Of a stretch of 64,000 nt of DNA, positions 47,322-55,620 are shown in pieces. The first letter of the stretch is position 1, and the number at the start of each line of letters is the position of its first letter. Below the pieces are notes generated by a model that was not told the origin of the DNA, searched no databases, and saw only the letters and a program-made list of their open reading frames with translations. The stretch lies in assembly GCA_050011895.1 (NCBI GenBank), contig JBEKIF010000007.1, forward strand, positions 1-64,000, given 5' to 3'. This DNA is from DATBGO01 sp050011895 (GTDB taxonomy: Bacteria > Actinomycetota > Actinomycetes > Streptosporangiales > Streptosporangiaceae). A program made the translations under genes and the position numbers.

Positions 47322-49056
47322 TGGCGCCAGCATAGGCTGCCGCGGGCCGGCCGTTCCTGCGCCGGTGGCGGCCCCCCGCGTCCGTCCCGCTTGCTAACCG
47401 TGCGGTCACCCGGTCGAGCCGGAAAGGCGGCACCATCCGCAGCTCCACGTTGCGGTCGGCGACCGCGCCGGACAGGCCCGAGCCGACCCCGCCGTAGGGC
47501 ACATTGGCGGCGAGTTCCCGGTGCAGCGAGGCGAGGTCGTCGATGGTCTCCAGGGACCGGGGCGCGACCGGCGTGTCGTGGTCGACCATGGTGCAGACAA
47601 TGGACAGGTACCCGCCGGAGTCGATGAGCTCGATCAGCCGGGCCTGACAGGGCCAGTCGACGATGGAGCATGTGGTGACTTCCCAGAACCCGCGGGTGCG
47701 GTGATCCCGGTCACGACGTGGCCTGATGGCGTTGGTGTGCGTGTGGCCGTTGAGCCACAGCACCACGTTGGGGAAGCGGTGCAGCTGCGCGAGCAGCTCG
47801 TCGGAGCCCAGTAGCGGGCCCCCGGCTGCCCGGGCGGCGGTCCGGCCCGCGCTGATGATGGTGTCGGTCCCGTGGTGGGAGAAGAGGACGACCAGGCGGT
47901 CATCATGGCCGGTGCGGATCTCGCGCCCGTCCGGCCCGCGGTAGGCAGCGTGCACCTCGGCCAGCCGCGCTTCAAGCCACCGTGCTTGCTCGGCATCGAT
48001 GGATCCGGCCGCGCCCCCGGTGGCGCAGTTGGTGTCCAGCGCGATGAACCTGGCCGCCGGGGTGTCGTGGACGTAGTAAGCCGTGCCGTCAAGCCGGTTC
48101 TGCTCGGTGAATCCGTGCCCGAACGGGCGCGACCCTGGCCGGAAGTGCGCCTCGGCAAACTCCCGCCTCGTGATCGCCCGGCGGCTGGGATCAGCGGTGA
48201 TCTGGATGGCCGGGCCGGCCATGAACGCCTCGGGCCGCTCGGTGAACAGGTCCAGCGCGAGATCATGGTCAAAGTCAGCGGGCAGGCGCAGCGGTTTCCG
48301 GCTGCCGACGAGGGCATCGGCCAGGTCGTCGGTCACCGCCCCGACGCCCTGGTTGAGGGCCTCGTGATTGCCAAAGCAGGATAGCCAGGGGATGCGCAGC
48401 CCGGTGGCGGAGAACTCCCGCAGCGCTCGCTGCAGCAGCCCGGGGTGATGCGGGAAGCCGAACTCGCTCCGGAAGATGTCGTGGCCGTTCAGGCCCGGGC
48501 CGTCCGGCCGCCAGAAGATGTCATCGGGCCAGTCCTGCGCCTGGACCCCCTCATAGCCAGGCCCGCCCGAGTCCGGCCGCACCAGGCCGCCGTCGAACAG
48601 GGTGAGGAAGTTCTGCATCTCGTTCCACTGGGCGTTGTCGATCGCATCACCCGTCGTCACCGCCAGCTGCGGCGGAAGTCCGGTGGCCGGGCCGCGCACC
48701 GCGTTCAGGGTGCGCAGGGTCGCGTCGACCGCATGCGCGGTGAGCGCCTCCTGAGGACGCTGCACCGGCACGATCTTGGAGTATCTCGGATCGGCGAAGT
48801 GCCGGTTCAGGAACTCGAACCTGGTCGGCGACTGCACGTCAGCGAGCTGCAGGTCGGTGACGTGCACCAGGCAGAGCAGCGGGCGCCCGGCCTGCGGCCG
48901 GCGGCCGGGATCAGGCTCGCCGAAGTCCTCGCGGACCAGATGCGGCTCGCCGTCGGTGATCTCGACGGCCCGGTAGGGCCCGCTGCCTCCGCTGCGGAGC
49001 ACCCCGCCGTGCCCCAGGCGGCGGTCGATGGTCAGCGGCGGCCGTCGCTCGCCCAC
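47314..49056 (-). CDS. Calcineurin-like metallophosphoesterase (TIGR03767 type)
   Basis: A 580 aa phosphoesterase. Metal-binding motifs are in order: D68 (VHVTDLQLADVQ), GDAIDNAQWNE, FGNHEALNQG, LFSHHGTD and LNGHTHTNAI. The length and HFADPRYSKIVPVQRPQEAL fit the actinobacterial TIGR03767 group, many of which carry a Tat signal. No signal peptide is visible here, so it is probably cytosolic. It starts 7 bp after the ABC ATPase gene and likely shares its operon, which hints at processing of an imported phosphorylated compound; that is inference. Confidence 0.9.
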   Translation of the reverse strand: MGERRPPLTIDRRLGHGGVLRSGGSGPYRAVEITDGEPHLVREDFGEPDPGRRPQAGRPLLCLVHVTDLQLADVQSPTRFEFLNRHFADPRYSKIVPVQRPQEALTAHAVDATLRTLNAVRGPATGLPPQLAVTTGDAIDNAQWNEMQNFLTLFDGGLVRPDSGGPGYEGVQAQDWPDDIFWRPDGPGLNGHDIFRSEFGFPHHPGLLQRALREFSATGLRIPWLSCFGNHEALNQGVGAVTDDLADALVGSRKPLRLPADFDHDLALDLFTERPEAFMAGPAIQITADPSRRAITRREFAEAHFRPGSRPFGHGFTEQNRLDGTAYYVHDTPAARFIALDTNCATGGAAGSIDAEQARWLEARLAEVHAAYRGPDGREIRTGHDDRLVVLFSHHGTDTIISAGRTAARAAGGPLLGSDELLAQLHRFPNVVLWLNGHTHTNAIRPRRDRDHRTRGFWEVTTCSIVDWPCQARLIELIDSGGYLSIVCTMVDHDTPVAPRSLETIDDLASLHRELAANVPYGGVGSGLSGAVADRNVELRMVPPFRLDRVTARLASGTDAGGRHRRRNGRPAAAYAGAND

Positions 49057-49063
49057 GGGCGGC

Positions 49064-50173
49064 TCACTCCTCGCTCACGGCCGGCGCATCGACGGCCACG
49101 AGCACTGGGTCCGGGCGGATCATCAGGGCGACCCGGCTGCCCGCCGGGAGCGCTGTCGCGTCCGAGGTGGAGAGCTGCGCGAGGATCGTGGTGTCGCCGA
49201 GGTCGACGGTGACGCGGCTGGTCGCGCCGAGGAAGGTCGAGGCGATCACCGTGCCGACCAGCGGCCCGGACTCGCCCGAGCTATCCGACGCAAGCGTGAC
49301 AGCCTCGGGCCTGACCAGCGCCGTCACCGGCCCGGCCGGCGTCGAGCGGTCCACCAGCGGCAGGTCGCGCCCGCGCACCGTCACGGTCCCCCCGCTGACC
49401 GTGCCAGCGAGCCGGTTGGTGAGGCCGACGAACTCCGCGACGAACGCCGTCGCCGGTCGCGAGTAGACCTCGGTGGGCGACGCGAGCTGCTCGATGCGGC
49501 CCTCCCGCATCACGCCCACCCGGTCCGCGATGGCCAGCGCCTCCTCCTGATCGTGGGTGACGAACAGGGTGGTGATGCCCACCTCAAGCTGGATCCGGCG
49601 GATCTGGTCCCGCAGCTGCGCCCGGACTTTGGCATCCAGTGCCGACAGCGGCTCGTCGAGCAGCAGCACCTGGGGCTCGATGGCCAGCGCACGGGCCAGG
49701 GCGACCCGCTGCTGCTGCCCGCCGGAGATCTGGTGCGGGTACCTGTCGGCCTGCGTGGACAGGCCGACAAGCTCGAGCATCTCAATCGCCCGCTGGTCCC
49801 GCTTGGCTGCGTGCACCCGGCGCAGCCGTAGCCCGAAGGCCACATTCTGCCGGACTGTCAGGTGCGGGAACAGGGAATACGCCTGGAACACCATTCCCAT
49901 GTCGCGCTTGCTGGCCGGCAGGTGTGTCATGTCCTGCCCGGCCACGGTGATCTGGCCCGCGTCGGCGTCCTCAAGGCCGGCCAGCAGCCGCAACGTAGTG
50001 GTCTTGCCGCAGCCCGACGGGCCGAGCAGGGCGATCAGCTCGCCGGGCCCGATGGTCAGGTCGAGACCGTCCAGCGCGACGACCGGTCCGTACACGCGGC
50101 GCAGTCCCGCCAGCTGTACCGCGACGGCGGTCCTGCCCTCGCCGTCCTGCGTTCTGGTCAACGGTGAAGTCAC
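49064..50173 (-). CDS. ABC importer ATP-binding protein (PotA/PhnT-like)
   Basis: A 369 aa ATPase of the spermidine/putrescine, iron and aminoethylphosphonate group. Walker A GPSGCGKT (51-58), Q-loop MVFQAYSLFPHLTV, signature SGGQQQRVALARAL, Walker B LLLDEPLSALDAK and H-loop FVTHDQEEAL are intact. A TOBE domain (about 270-365) follows. It should energise the two permeases encoded just upstream. Substrate undetermined. Confidence 0.94.
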   Translation of the reverse strand: MTSPLTRTQDGEGRTAVAVQLAGLRRVYGPVVALDGLDLTIGPGELIALLGPSGCGKTTTLRLLAGLEDADAGQITVAGQDMTHLPASKRDMGMVFQAYSLFPHLTVRQNVAFGLRLRRVHAAKRDQRAIEMLELVGLSTQADRYPHQISGGQQQRVALARALAIEPQVLLLDEPLSALDAKVRAQLRDQIRRIQLEVGITTLFVTHDQEEALAIADRVGVMREGRIEQLASPTEVYSRPATAFVAEFVGLTNRLAGTVSGGTVTVRGRDLPLVDRSTPAGPVTALVRPEAVTLASDSSGESGPLVGTVIASTFLGATSRVTVDLGDTTILAQLSTSDATALPAGSRVALMIRPDPVLVAVDAPAVSEE

Positions 50174-50183
50174 GTGCGGTACC

Positions 50184-51038
50184 TCATCCCCGGGCGCGGC
50201 GGCGGCCGACGTAGGACAGGATCAGAAGCAAGACAAAGGCGAAGATCAGCGCGCCAAGAGAGGTAGAGAAGATCACCGCGGCATTCGGCGTGGCCCGGCT
50301 GATGAAATACAGGTTCACCTGCAGGTTGTTGTAGAGCAGGAGATAGGCAATGGTGAACTCGCCCAGCACCAGCGCCGAGGTCAGCAGCATGGCGTTCAGG
50401 ATGGCCTGCCGCATATTCGGCGCGATCACCCGGACGATTACGGTGAACCAGTTCGCCCCGAGACTGCGGGCAGCCTCCGACAGGGTCGTGACATCCATCG
50501 CGCCCAGCCCGGCGGAGAGCGCCCGGTAGGCGTAGGGCAGCGCCAGGATCACGTAGGCCCAGAAAAGCTGGAGCGCTGACAGCTGGTAATGCCTGATGAA
50601 GTTGTAGATCGGGGCGAGGCCGACCACCAGCACGATTGCGGGAATGGTGAGCGGCAGCAGGCAGAGGAATTCAAAGACCCGGCCGATCCATTGCACCCGC
50701 AGCTGGATCCATATCATCGTCGGTACCAGCAGCACCAGTACGACCCCGCTGGTGATGACCGCCAGTTCCAGGGTGATCTCGACGGAACTCAGCAGCGGGG
50801 GCGGGCCTGGGTAGGACACAATCTGCTTCCAGGCCGCCACTGACCACGTGCCGAGCTGGCTGCCTTCCAGGGAGAACCTTGCCGTCGCCAGCAGCGGCAG
50901 GATGAAGAAGAGCCCGAACGCCGTAAAGACCAGGTAGCGGAACAGGTTCAGCCGCCTGCGCCTGCCGGCCTGCATGCCGCGACGGCCCTTGGCCGGGGCG
51001 GTCAGCGACGACTCGCCCAGCGACGTTACCGCAGCCAT
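50184..51038 (-). CDS. ABC importer permease 2
   Basis: A 284 aa permease with six predicted helices. The EAA-type coupling loop is ALSAGLGAMDVTTLSEAARSLGANWFTVIVRVIAP. The basic N-terminus (KGRRGMQAGRRRRLNLFRY) is cytosolic. It overlaps the first permease by 13 bp. It belongs to the PotC/PhnV-like permeases that pair with PotB-like partners. Confidence 0.92.
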   Translation of the reverse strand: MAAVTSLGESSLTAPAKGRRGMQAGRRRRLNLFRYLVFTAFGLFFILPLLATARFSLEGSQLGTWSVAAWKQIVSYPGPPPLLSSVEITLELAVITSGVVLVLLVPTMIWIQLRVQWIGRVFEFLCLLPLTIPAIVLVVGLAPIYNFIRHYQLSALQLFWAYVILALPYAYRALSAGLGAMDVTTLSEAARSLGANWFTVIVRVIAPNMRQAILNAMLLTSALVLGEFTIAYLLLYNNLQVNLYFISRATPNAAVIFSTSLGALIFAFVLLLILSYVGRRRARG

Positions 51039-51892
51039 CGTGCCGCCCTGCGCTGCAGCAAGACATACCCCGTCATGACGATGACCACCATGATCACCAT
51101 GCCCAGGGCGAGCACGGCGGACTCATTGGCATTGGCCAGCCCGACCTCGCTGCTGAGCGCGATGCTGATCTGCTGCGGCACGGTATACGCGATCTGATTC
51201 TCCCAGGCCCAGATCGTCGCGAACGCCGACAGCCCGTTGGCGAACAACAGCAGCGTCGCGCCGAGGAACGCCGGTGCCAGCAACGGGCCCCCGACGTGCA
51301 GCCAGTACTGCCACGCCGATCCGCCCAGATTCTCGCAAGCCTCGCGCCACTGGACCTTAAGCCCGTCGATCGCGGGCATGAAGACCAGGACCATCAGCGG
51401 GATCTGGAAGTACACGTAGATCAGCCCGATGCCCTGCGGGAAGTCATAAAACCAGCTCGCGTGCAGCAGCAAGCCGGTGGGGCCGACCGTGGCGAGGAAC
51501 GCGAAGGCCAGCGTGACCCCGCCGAACTGGGCGAGCACACCGGAAGCAGCCAGGTAGAGCCGGCGCACCACGCCGTCCGGGTTCCCTGACGCCACGGCGT
51601 ATGCCAGGATCGCGCCGAGGACGGCGCCGATCACCGACGTCACCGCGGCCAGCTCGGCAGATCCGACGAAGAAGCCGCGCACAGTGGAGTCGCCGAGCAC
51701 CTTGAGGCCGGATAGCGAAAACCCGCCGCTTTGGTTCTGGAACGCGTGAAACAGCACGATCCCGGTCGGCAGCAGCAGGAAGACCCCGACGTAGCCGAGG
51801 AACGGCACGGTGCCGACCCAGGCAGGAAGCGAAAGCCGGCGCCCGGCCCTAACGGGCCGGGCACCGGTCTCAGTCGTCGTAGCGACGGCCAC
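51026..51892 (-). CDS. ABC importer permease 1
   Basis: A 288 aa permease of the PotB/PhnU-like group with six to seven helices. The coupling loop is MPAIDGLKVQWREACENLGGSAWQYWLHVGGP. It lies 9 bp after the binding-protein gene and overlaps the second permease. The C-terminus (YVLLQRRAARWLR) is basic. Confidence 0.92.
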   Translation of the reverse strand: MAVATTTETGARPVRAGRRLSLPAWVGTVPFLGYVGVFLLLPTGIVLFHAFQNQSGGFSLSGLKVLGDSTVRGFFVGSAELAAVTSVIGAVLGAILAYAVASGNPDGVVRRLYLAASGVLAQFGGVTLAFAFLATVGPTGLLLHASWFYDFPQGIGLIYVYFQIPLMVLVFMPAIDGLKVQWREACENLGGSAWQYWLHVGGPLLAPAFLGATLLLFANGLSAFATIWAWENQIAYTVPQQISIALSSEVGLANANESAVLALGMVIMVVIVMTGYVLLQRRAARWLR

Positions 51893-51901
51893 GTTTCCTC
51901 G

Positions 51902-53023
51902 CTAGCCGATGGCCTTGGCCCAGTTTGCCGACAGGTAACTGGCGGCGTCGGTGTTCTGGGTCTGGGTCAGGAACACCGGTGTTCCTGATACCGGCGGCAG
52001 CTTCGCGGCGTCCGCCTTGTTGATGGAGCCGTTGGCCGTCATGGCTGGCTGCTCGACCGGCCGTGCGCCGCCTGCCAGCCAGAGATTCTGCCCGCCGCTG
52101 GCGGCCTGGGAGTAGAGGAACTCCTCCCACAGCCGGGCGGCCGCCGGGTGCGGCGCGTTCTTGTTGATGGCCTGCGAGTAGTAGCCGCCCACGACTGCGT
52201 TGGCCGGAACGAACACCTTCCAGTTCGACACTCCCACGTAGCTAGGGAGATTGAGGTAGTCCCAGTTGAACACGACCGGGGTCGTGCCCGCTTTGATCGT
52301 GGCACCGGTGGCCGATACCGGGGAGAAGTTGCCTGCCTGCTGGAGCTGGTGGAAGAAGTTCACGCCCTTGGCGATGTCGCCGGGCGTTCCGCCCTCGACA
52401 AGGTTCGCCATCATGACCCCGTTGAGCGCCGCGTTGGCCGCCGTCGGGTTCCCGTTCAGCGCGACCGCGTTCTTGAACTTCGAGCCGAGCAGCTGGCTCA
52501 TTGAGGTGATCGTCCCGAACTTGGAGGAGTAACCGATGGCCATGTAACCGCCGTAGTCCTCGTACCACAGCCCGCTGGCGTCCTTCTGGGCGGTCGGGAT
52601 GTCGGCCCAGGTGCTGACCTTGTACGGCGCGAACAGGTTCGTGTTGACGAGCGCGACGGCCTGTCCGATGTCCAGTGCGTCGGGCGCCGCGGCAGTACCG
52701 TTCTCCTGCTTCACCGCGTTGATCTCGTCCTGGCTGGTGCCAGTCTGGTCCACATCGCTGACCTTGATTCCATAGGTCTTCGAGAAAGCCGCAATGATGG
52801 CACCGTAGTTCGCCCATGTCGGCGGATCGGCGATGATGTTGAGGGTGCCCTCCGCCTTAGCCGCCGCAATGAGCTTGCTCATTCCGCCGCCTGCCGAGGC
52901 GGAGGTGACCGTGGCCCAGCTGGTCCCGCCGCTGGAGCTTGACGAAGAACCCGACGAGCACCCCGCTGCCAGCAGCGCCAGGGCGGTGAGCCCGGCGAGC
53001 GCAAGTTTATGTGGCGATCTCAC
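51902..53023 (-). CDS. ABC importer substrate-binding lipoprotein
   Basis: A 373 aa lipoprotein. GTG 53023 follows AGGAGG at 7 nt. The lipobox is LLAAGC (C22), then a Ser/Gly-rich linker. The binding domain begins EGTLNIIADPPTWANYGAII and shows the periplasmic-binding fold of the iron/aminoethylphosphonate/polyamine class: FSKTYGIKVSDVDQTGTSQDEI, GLWYEDYGGYMAIGY, VVFNWDYLNLPSY. It lacks the paired tyrosines clearly typical of iron binding, so an organic ligand is more likely. It is the first gene of an apparent five- or six-gene operon. Confidence 0.93.
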   Translation of the reverse strand: MRSPHKLALAGLTALALLAAGCSSGSSSSSSGGTSWATVTSASAGGGMSKLIAAAKAEGTLNIIADPPTWANYGAIIAAFSKTYGIKVSDVDQTGTSQDEINAVKQENGTAAAPDALDIGQAVALVNTNLFAPYKVSTWADIPTAQKDASGLWYEDYGGYMAIGYSSKFGTITSMSQLLGSKFKNAVALNGNPTAANAALNGVMMANLVEGGTPGDIAKGVNFFHQLQQAGNFSPVSATGATIKAGTTPVVFNWDYLNLPSYVGVSNWKVFVPANAVVGGYYSQAINKNAPHPAAARLWEEFLYSQAASGGQNLWLAGGARPVEQPAMTANGSINKADAAKLPPVSGTPVFLTQTQNTDAASYLSANWAKAIG

Positions 53024-53138
53024 GCGAATGCCTCCTGTTACCTTCCCCATTGCGCCGCGGCCATCCAGCGGAGCCGCGTGGCACAGCAATTCCAGGAAGT
53101 AGGCGGAACCTCCCCGGCAAACCGCATTAGGCGGGCAA

Positions 53139-53158
53139 ATGCCTAAAACGTTTAGCAT
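53139..53158. promoter_or_regulatory. LacI-like operator upstream of ABC operon
   Basis: CTAAA-ACG-TTTAG (53143-53155) sits inside flanking ATGC and GCAT. It is AT-rich in a GC-rich context and overlaps the expected transcription start of the ABC operon. It resembles CG-centred LacI-family operators. No LacI gene is in the window. Confidence 0.45.
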
Positions 53159-53163
53159 TCGGT

Positions 53164-53193
53164 ATGCTGGCCCACCTGCGACGCGGGTGTCAA
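53164..53193 (-). promoter_or_regulatory. Promoter of the ABC importer operon
   Basis: On the minus strand, TTGACA (53188-53193) and CAGCAT (53164-53169) are spaced by 18 bp, directly before the operator-like repeat. The leader is about 135 nt. Confidence 0.5.
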
Positions 53194-53449
53194 GGGACGT
53201 TACCGAGTTGAAGCCGCCGTCCATCTGTTGTTCATCGGGACAGCTGAGCGCGGCCAGGCGCGGCCAACGGCGGCGGCTGCAGCCAGGCACGTTCGACCGG
53301 CTCAACGGTGGCGCTGCGGTCGTCAGCCGGGCCAGGCTGGAGCAGCCGCATCAGCAGGGCGCGGCCCATCGCGCGGTGCTCCGCGGGGCGGCCTACGCTG
53401 TGTCCGGTAGTCCCTGTCCCGCGACATTTGAGCCAGCAACGGAGGCCTG

Positions 53450-54184
53450 ATGCGCAACGTACTTGGCATCGACATCGGCGGCACCGGGATCAAGGCGGCG
53501 CCGGTTGACGTCACCACCGGCGCGCTGCTCGCCGCGCGGATCAAACTGGCCACGCCGCACCCCTCGGTTCCGTCCGCTGTCGCCGATGTCGTTCGCGAGC
53601 TGGTGAAGAGCTTCGGGTGGACCGGTCCGGCAGGCATCACCTTTCCCGGGGTGGTCGACCGGGGCGTCGTCAGGACAGCCGCCAACGTCGATAAGGCGTG
53701 GATCGGGACGAACGCGCGGGAACTGTTCGGAACGGCAACGGGCCTGACGGTCGGGGTACTGAACGACGCGGACGCGGCGGGCGTCGCCGAGATGAGGTTC
53801 GGCGCTGGCGCGGACGAGCAGGGCACCGTCCTGGTGCTGACGTTCGGTACCGGTATCGGCAGCGCGCTGTTCGTCGACGGGCTTCTCGTGCCGAACACCG
53901 AGTTCGGCCACGTCCAGATCCACGGGCAAGAGGCCGAGAAGCGCGCCTCCGAGCTGGCCCGTGCGGAAAACGATCTCAGCTGGGGAAAGTGGGCCGGGCG
54001 CGTCGATGAGTACCTGGAGCATATGGAGATGCTGCTGTCGCCTCGGCTGATCATCATCGGCGGCGGCGTCAGCAGGAAGTCGGACAAGTTCCTGCCGCTG
54101 CTGACCGGCCTGCGGGCCAGGGTCGTGCCCGCGGCCCTGCACAACGACGCCGGGATCGTCGGCGCCGCGATGGCCGTGGCATGA
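53450..54184 (+). CDS. ppgK: Polyphosphate glucokinase (ROK family)
   Basis: A 244 aa ROK kinase. The phosphate motif is LGIDIGGTGIKAAPVD (5-20); TPHPSVPSAVADVV, GITFPGVVDRGVV, VLNDADAAGVAEMRFGAG and VLTFGTGIGSALFVDG follow the PpgK family. It probably phosphorylates glucose with polyphosphate or ATP. EFGHVQIHGQEAEKRAS replaces the ROK zinc motif, as is normal in PpgK. It is divergent from the ABC operon across a 426-bp region that has no other supported gene. Confidence 0.93.
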   Translation: MRNVLGIDIGGTGIKAAPVDVTTGALLAARIKLATPHPSVPSAVADVVRELVKSFGWTGPAGITFPGVVDRGVVRTAANVDKAWIGTNARELFGTATGLTVGVLNDADAAGVAEMRFGAGADEQGTVLVLTFGTGIGSALFVDGLLVPNTEFGHVQIHGQEAEKRASELARAENDLSWGKWAGRVDEYLEHMEMLLSPRLIIIGGGVSRKSDKFLPLLTGLRARVVPAALHNDAGIVGAAMAVA

Positions 54185-54367
54185 AACCGGCAGCCCTGGC
54201 CCGGCACATCGGACCGGCACATCGGAAAGGCCATGCACGGTTAACGTGATAGTCATCACTTCCCGTAGCTGCGCTGTTACGATTGGCCAACAGCCCGCGC
54301 GACCAGCGCCCGGCCCGGCAGCGGGCCGCAGAGACTGCGGGTAAGCCTTCCCCGGGGGCAGAATCCG

Positions 54368-54405
54368 AGAGGGCGGCCTGCCGCATCAGCGGCAGGCCGC
54401 CCTCT
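54368..54405. terminator. Strong bidirectional terminator
   Basis: A 16-17 bp perfect stem (GAGGGCGGCCTGCCGC and its complement) with loop ATCA. It lies between the convergent ppgK and DUF2567 genes. The 180 bp before it have a possible -10 (TACGAT near 54278) and other hairpins, so a short RNA ending here is conceivable. Confidence 0.85.
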
Positions 54406-54545
54406 TAGCTGATGTGCGGCGAGCCTGATGTGCGGCGCGGCGGCGGCGGACCCGGCCAGCTTCCGATCCGTGGCCGGCCGGTCCGGGCCGCCTAGAGCCA
54501 GCGACCTCGCCTGGCGGGCGCCGACCGCCCGGGCGGCTGATCCGG

Positions 54546-55322
54546 CTAGTCTCGCGGATCCTCCGCGGAGCCCCGTTCGTGGTGGCCGGCTGGCCAGGAC
54601 AATTTCTGCTGGCCAGACGGGTCCGGACAGGTAGCCGATTCATGACGGCCAGCCAGGCCCGGATGACTGGCCGGGCCGGGACTGGTAGCGGCGCTGTGGC
54701 GGGGCAAGGCCGCCGCGTATCCGGATCGCCGGTCAAGGACGCGGCGGCGGTCGCGGAAGTAGTCGACCGCCGCGATGCCTCCGGCGGTGAGCCCGGCGGC
54801 AAGCGGCCAGAACGCGAGAGCGCCCACGCCCCCCAGCGTGACCGGCGCGCGCAGCAACGCTCCCGGCCTGCTCACCACGAGCAGCTGGTTAAACGCAGCC
54901 GCGCCGGACTGCTCCCCGATCCATCTCGCGATCAAGGCAGCTCCCAGGGCCCCCGCCAGCACGCCCAGCATGGCGGACGGGCCGTGACGCCGGACCGCGA
55001 ACAGGTATCCGAGAACGCCGGAGATGGTCCCCCCGATCAGGCACAGCGCGGCGAACCAGCCGTCAGCCGCGATAAACGCGGTCGTCTCGGGGTCAACCAC
55101 GTCAGCGGAACCACGGCTGACAACGACCACGACCGCCCGGGGCGCCACGGCCCGCCAGGTGAAACCGGCGGTTACCCCGAGCAGCGCCGTACCAGCGAGC
55201 ACCGCCGCGACGGCAAGGCCGGCGGCCAGCACGGCGCGGCCCGTGCCTGCAGGCCCGTCGCCTGGCATCGGCGCGGGCGCGTCGGAGTGTGACGGCAGCT
55301 GGGGCTCACTGGTTCCGGCCAT
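54546..55322 (-). CDS. DUF2567 membrane protein
   Basis: About 258 aa, with four to five transmembrane helices (AVLAAGLAVAAVLAGTALLGV; FAALCLIGGTISGVLGYLFAV; AMLGVLAGALGAALIARWIG; TLGGVGALAFWPLAAGL). ETTAFIAADGWFA and the extracytoplasmic segment after APRAVVVVV fit DUF2567, an actinobacterial family of unknown function. The start is uncertain: ATG 55322 by homology, or GTG 55361. The Ser/Pro/His-rich C-terminal tail (about 60 aa) is unlikely to be folded. Confidence 0.75.
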   Translation of the reverse strand: MAGTSEPQLPSHSDAPAPMPGDGPAGTGRAVLAAGLAVAAVLAGTALLGVTAGFTWRAVAPRAVVVVVSRGSADVVDPETTAFIAADGWFAALCLIGGTISGVLGYLFAVRRHGPSAMLGVLAGALGAALIARWIGEQSGAAAFNQLLVVSRPGALLRAPVTLGGVGALAFWPLAAGLTAGGIAAVDYFRDRRRVLDRRSGYAAALPRHSAATSPGPASHPGLAGRHESATCPDPSGQQKLSWPAGHHERGSAEDPRD

Positions 55323-55425
55323 ACTCCGCAGAAGGTTACGTGACGGGACGCCTCGTTCCACGGCCAGGCCCGGCGACCCGCCGCGACGATCCGGTTCTAT
55401 GGTGCTAATGACGGGATGCCTTTAC

Positions 55426-55500
55426 CGTGCGACCGCGTACCGTGCGACCACGTACCGTGCGACCACGTATCGTGCGACCGCGTACAGTGCAACCGCGATC
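55426..55500. repeat. 15-bp tandem repeat upstream of ABC exporter
   Basis: Five 15-bp units (CGTGCGACCACGTAC and variants) lie in the divergent gap between the DUF2567 gene and the ABC ATPase. Unit length equals that in pdtaR and the lipoprotein, but no gene covers it. It might affect promoter spacing. Confidence 0.88.
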
Positions 55501-55620
55501 CGCTCGCCGGCCCGGCGCCGCGCCGCGCCAGATAACGTTTGCTTCCCCCGGCAGGAACCTTGCTACGTTGGGCTTGGCACTGACGGCGGGAGGGGTACCC
55601 GACACGGCAAGGAAACTTTG

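Noticed and set aside
53323..54259. Minus-strand open frames opposite ppgK
   Set aside because: ppgK on plus has clear ROK motifs; the opposite frames lack features.
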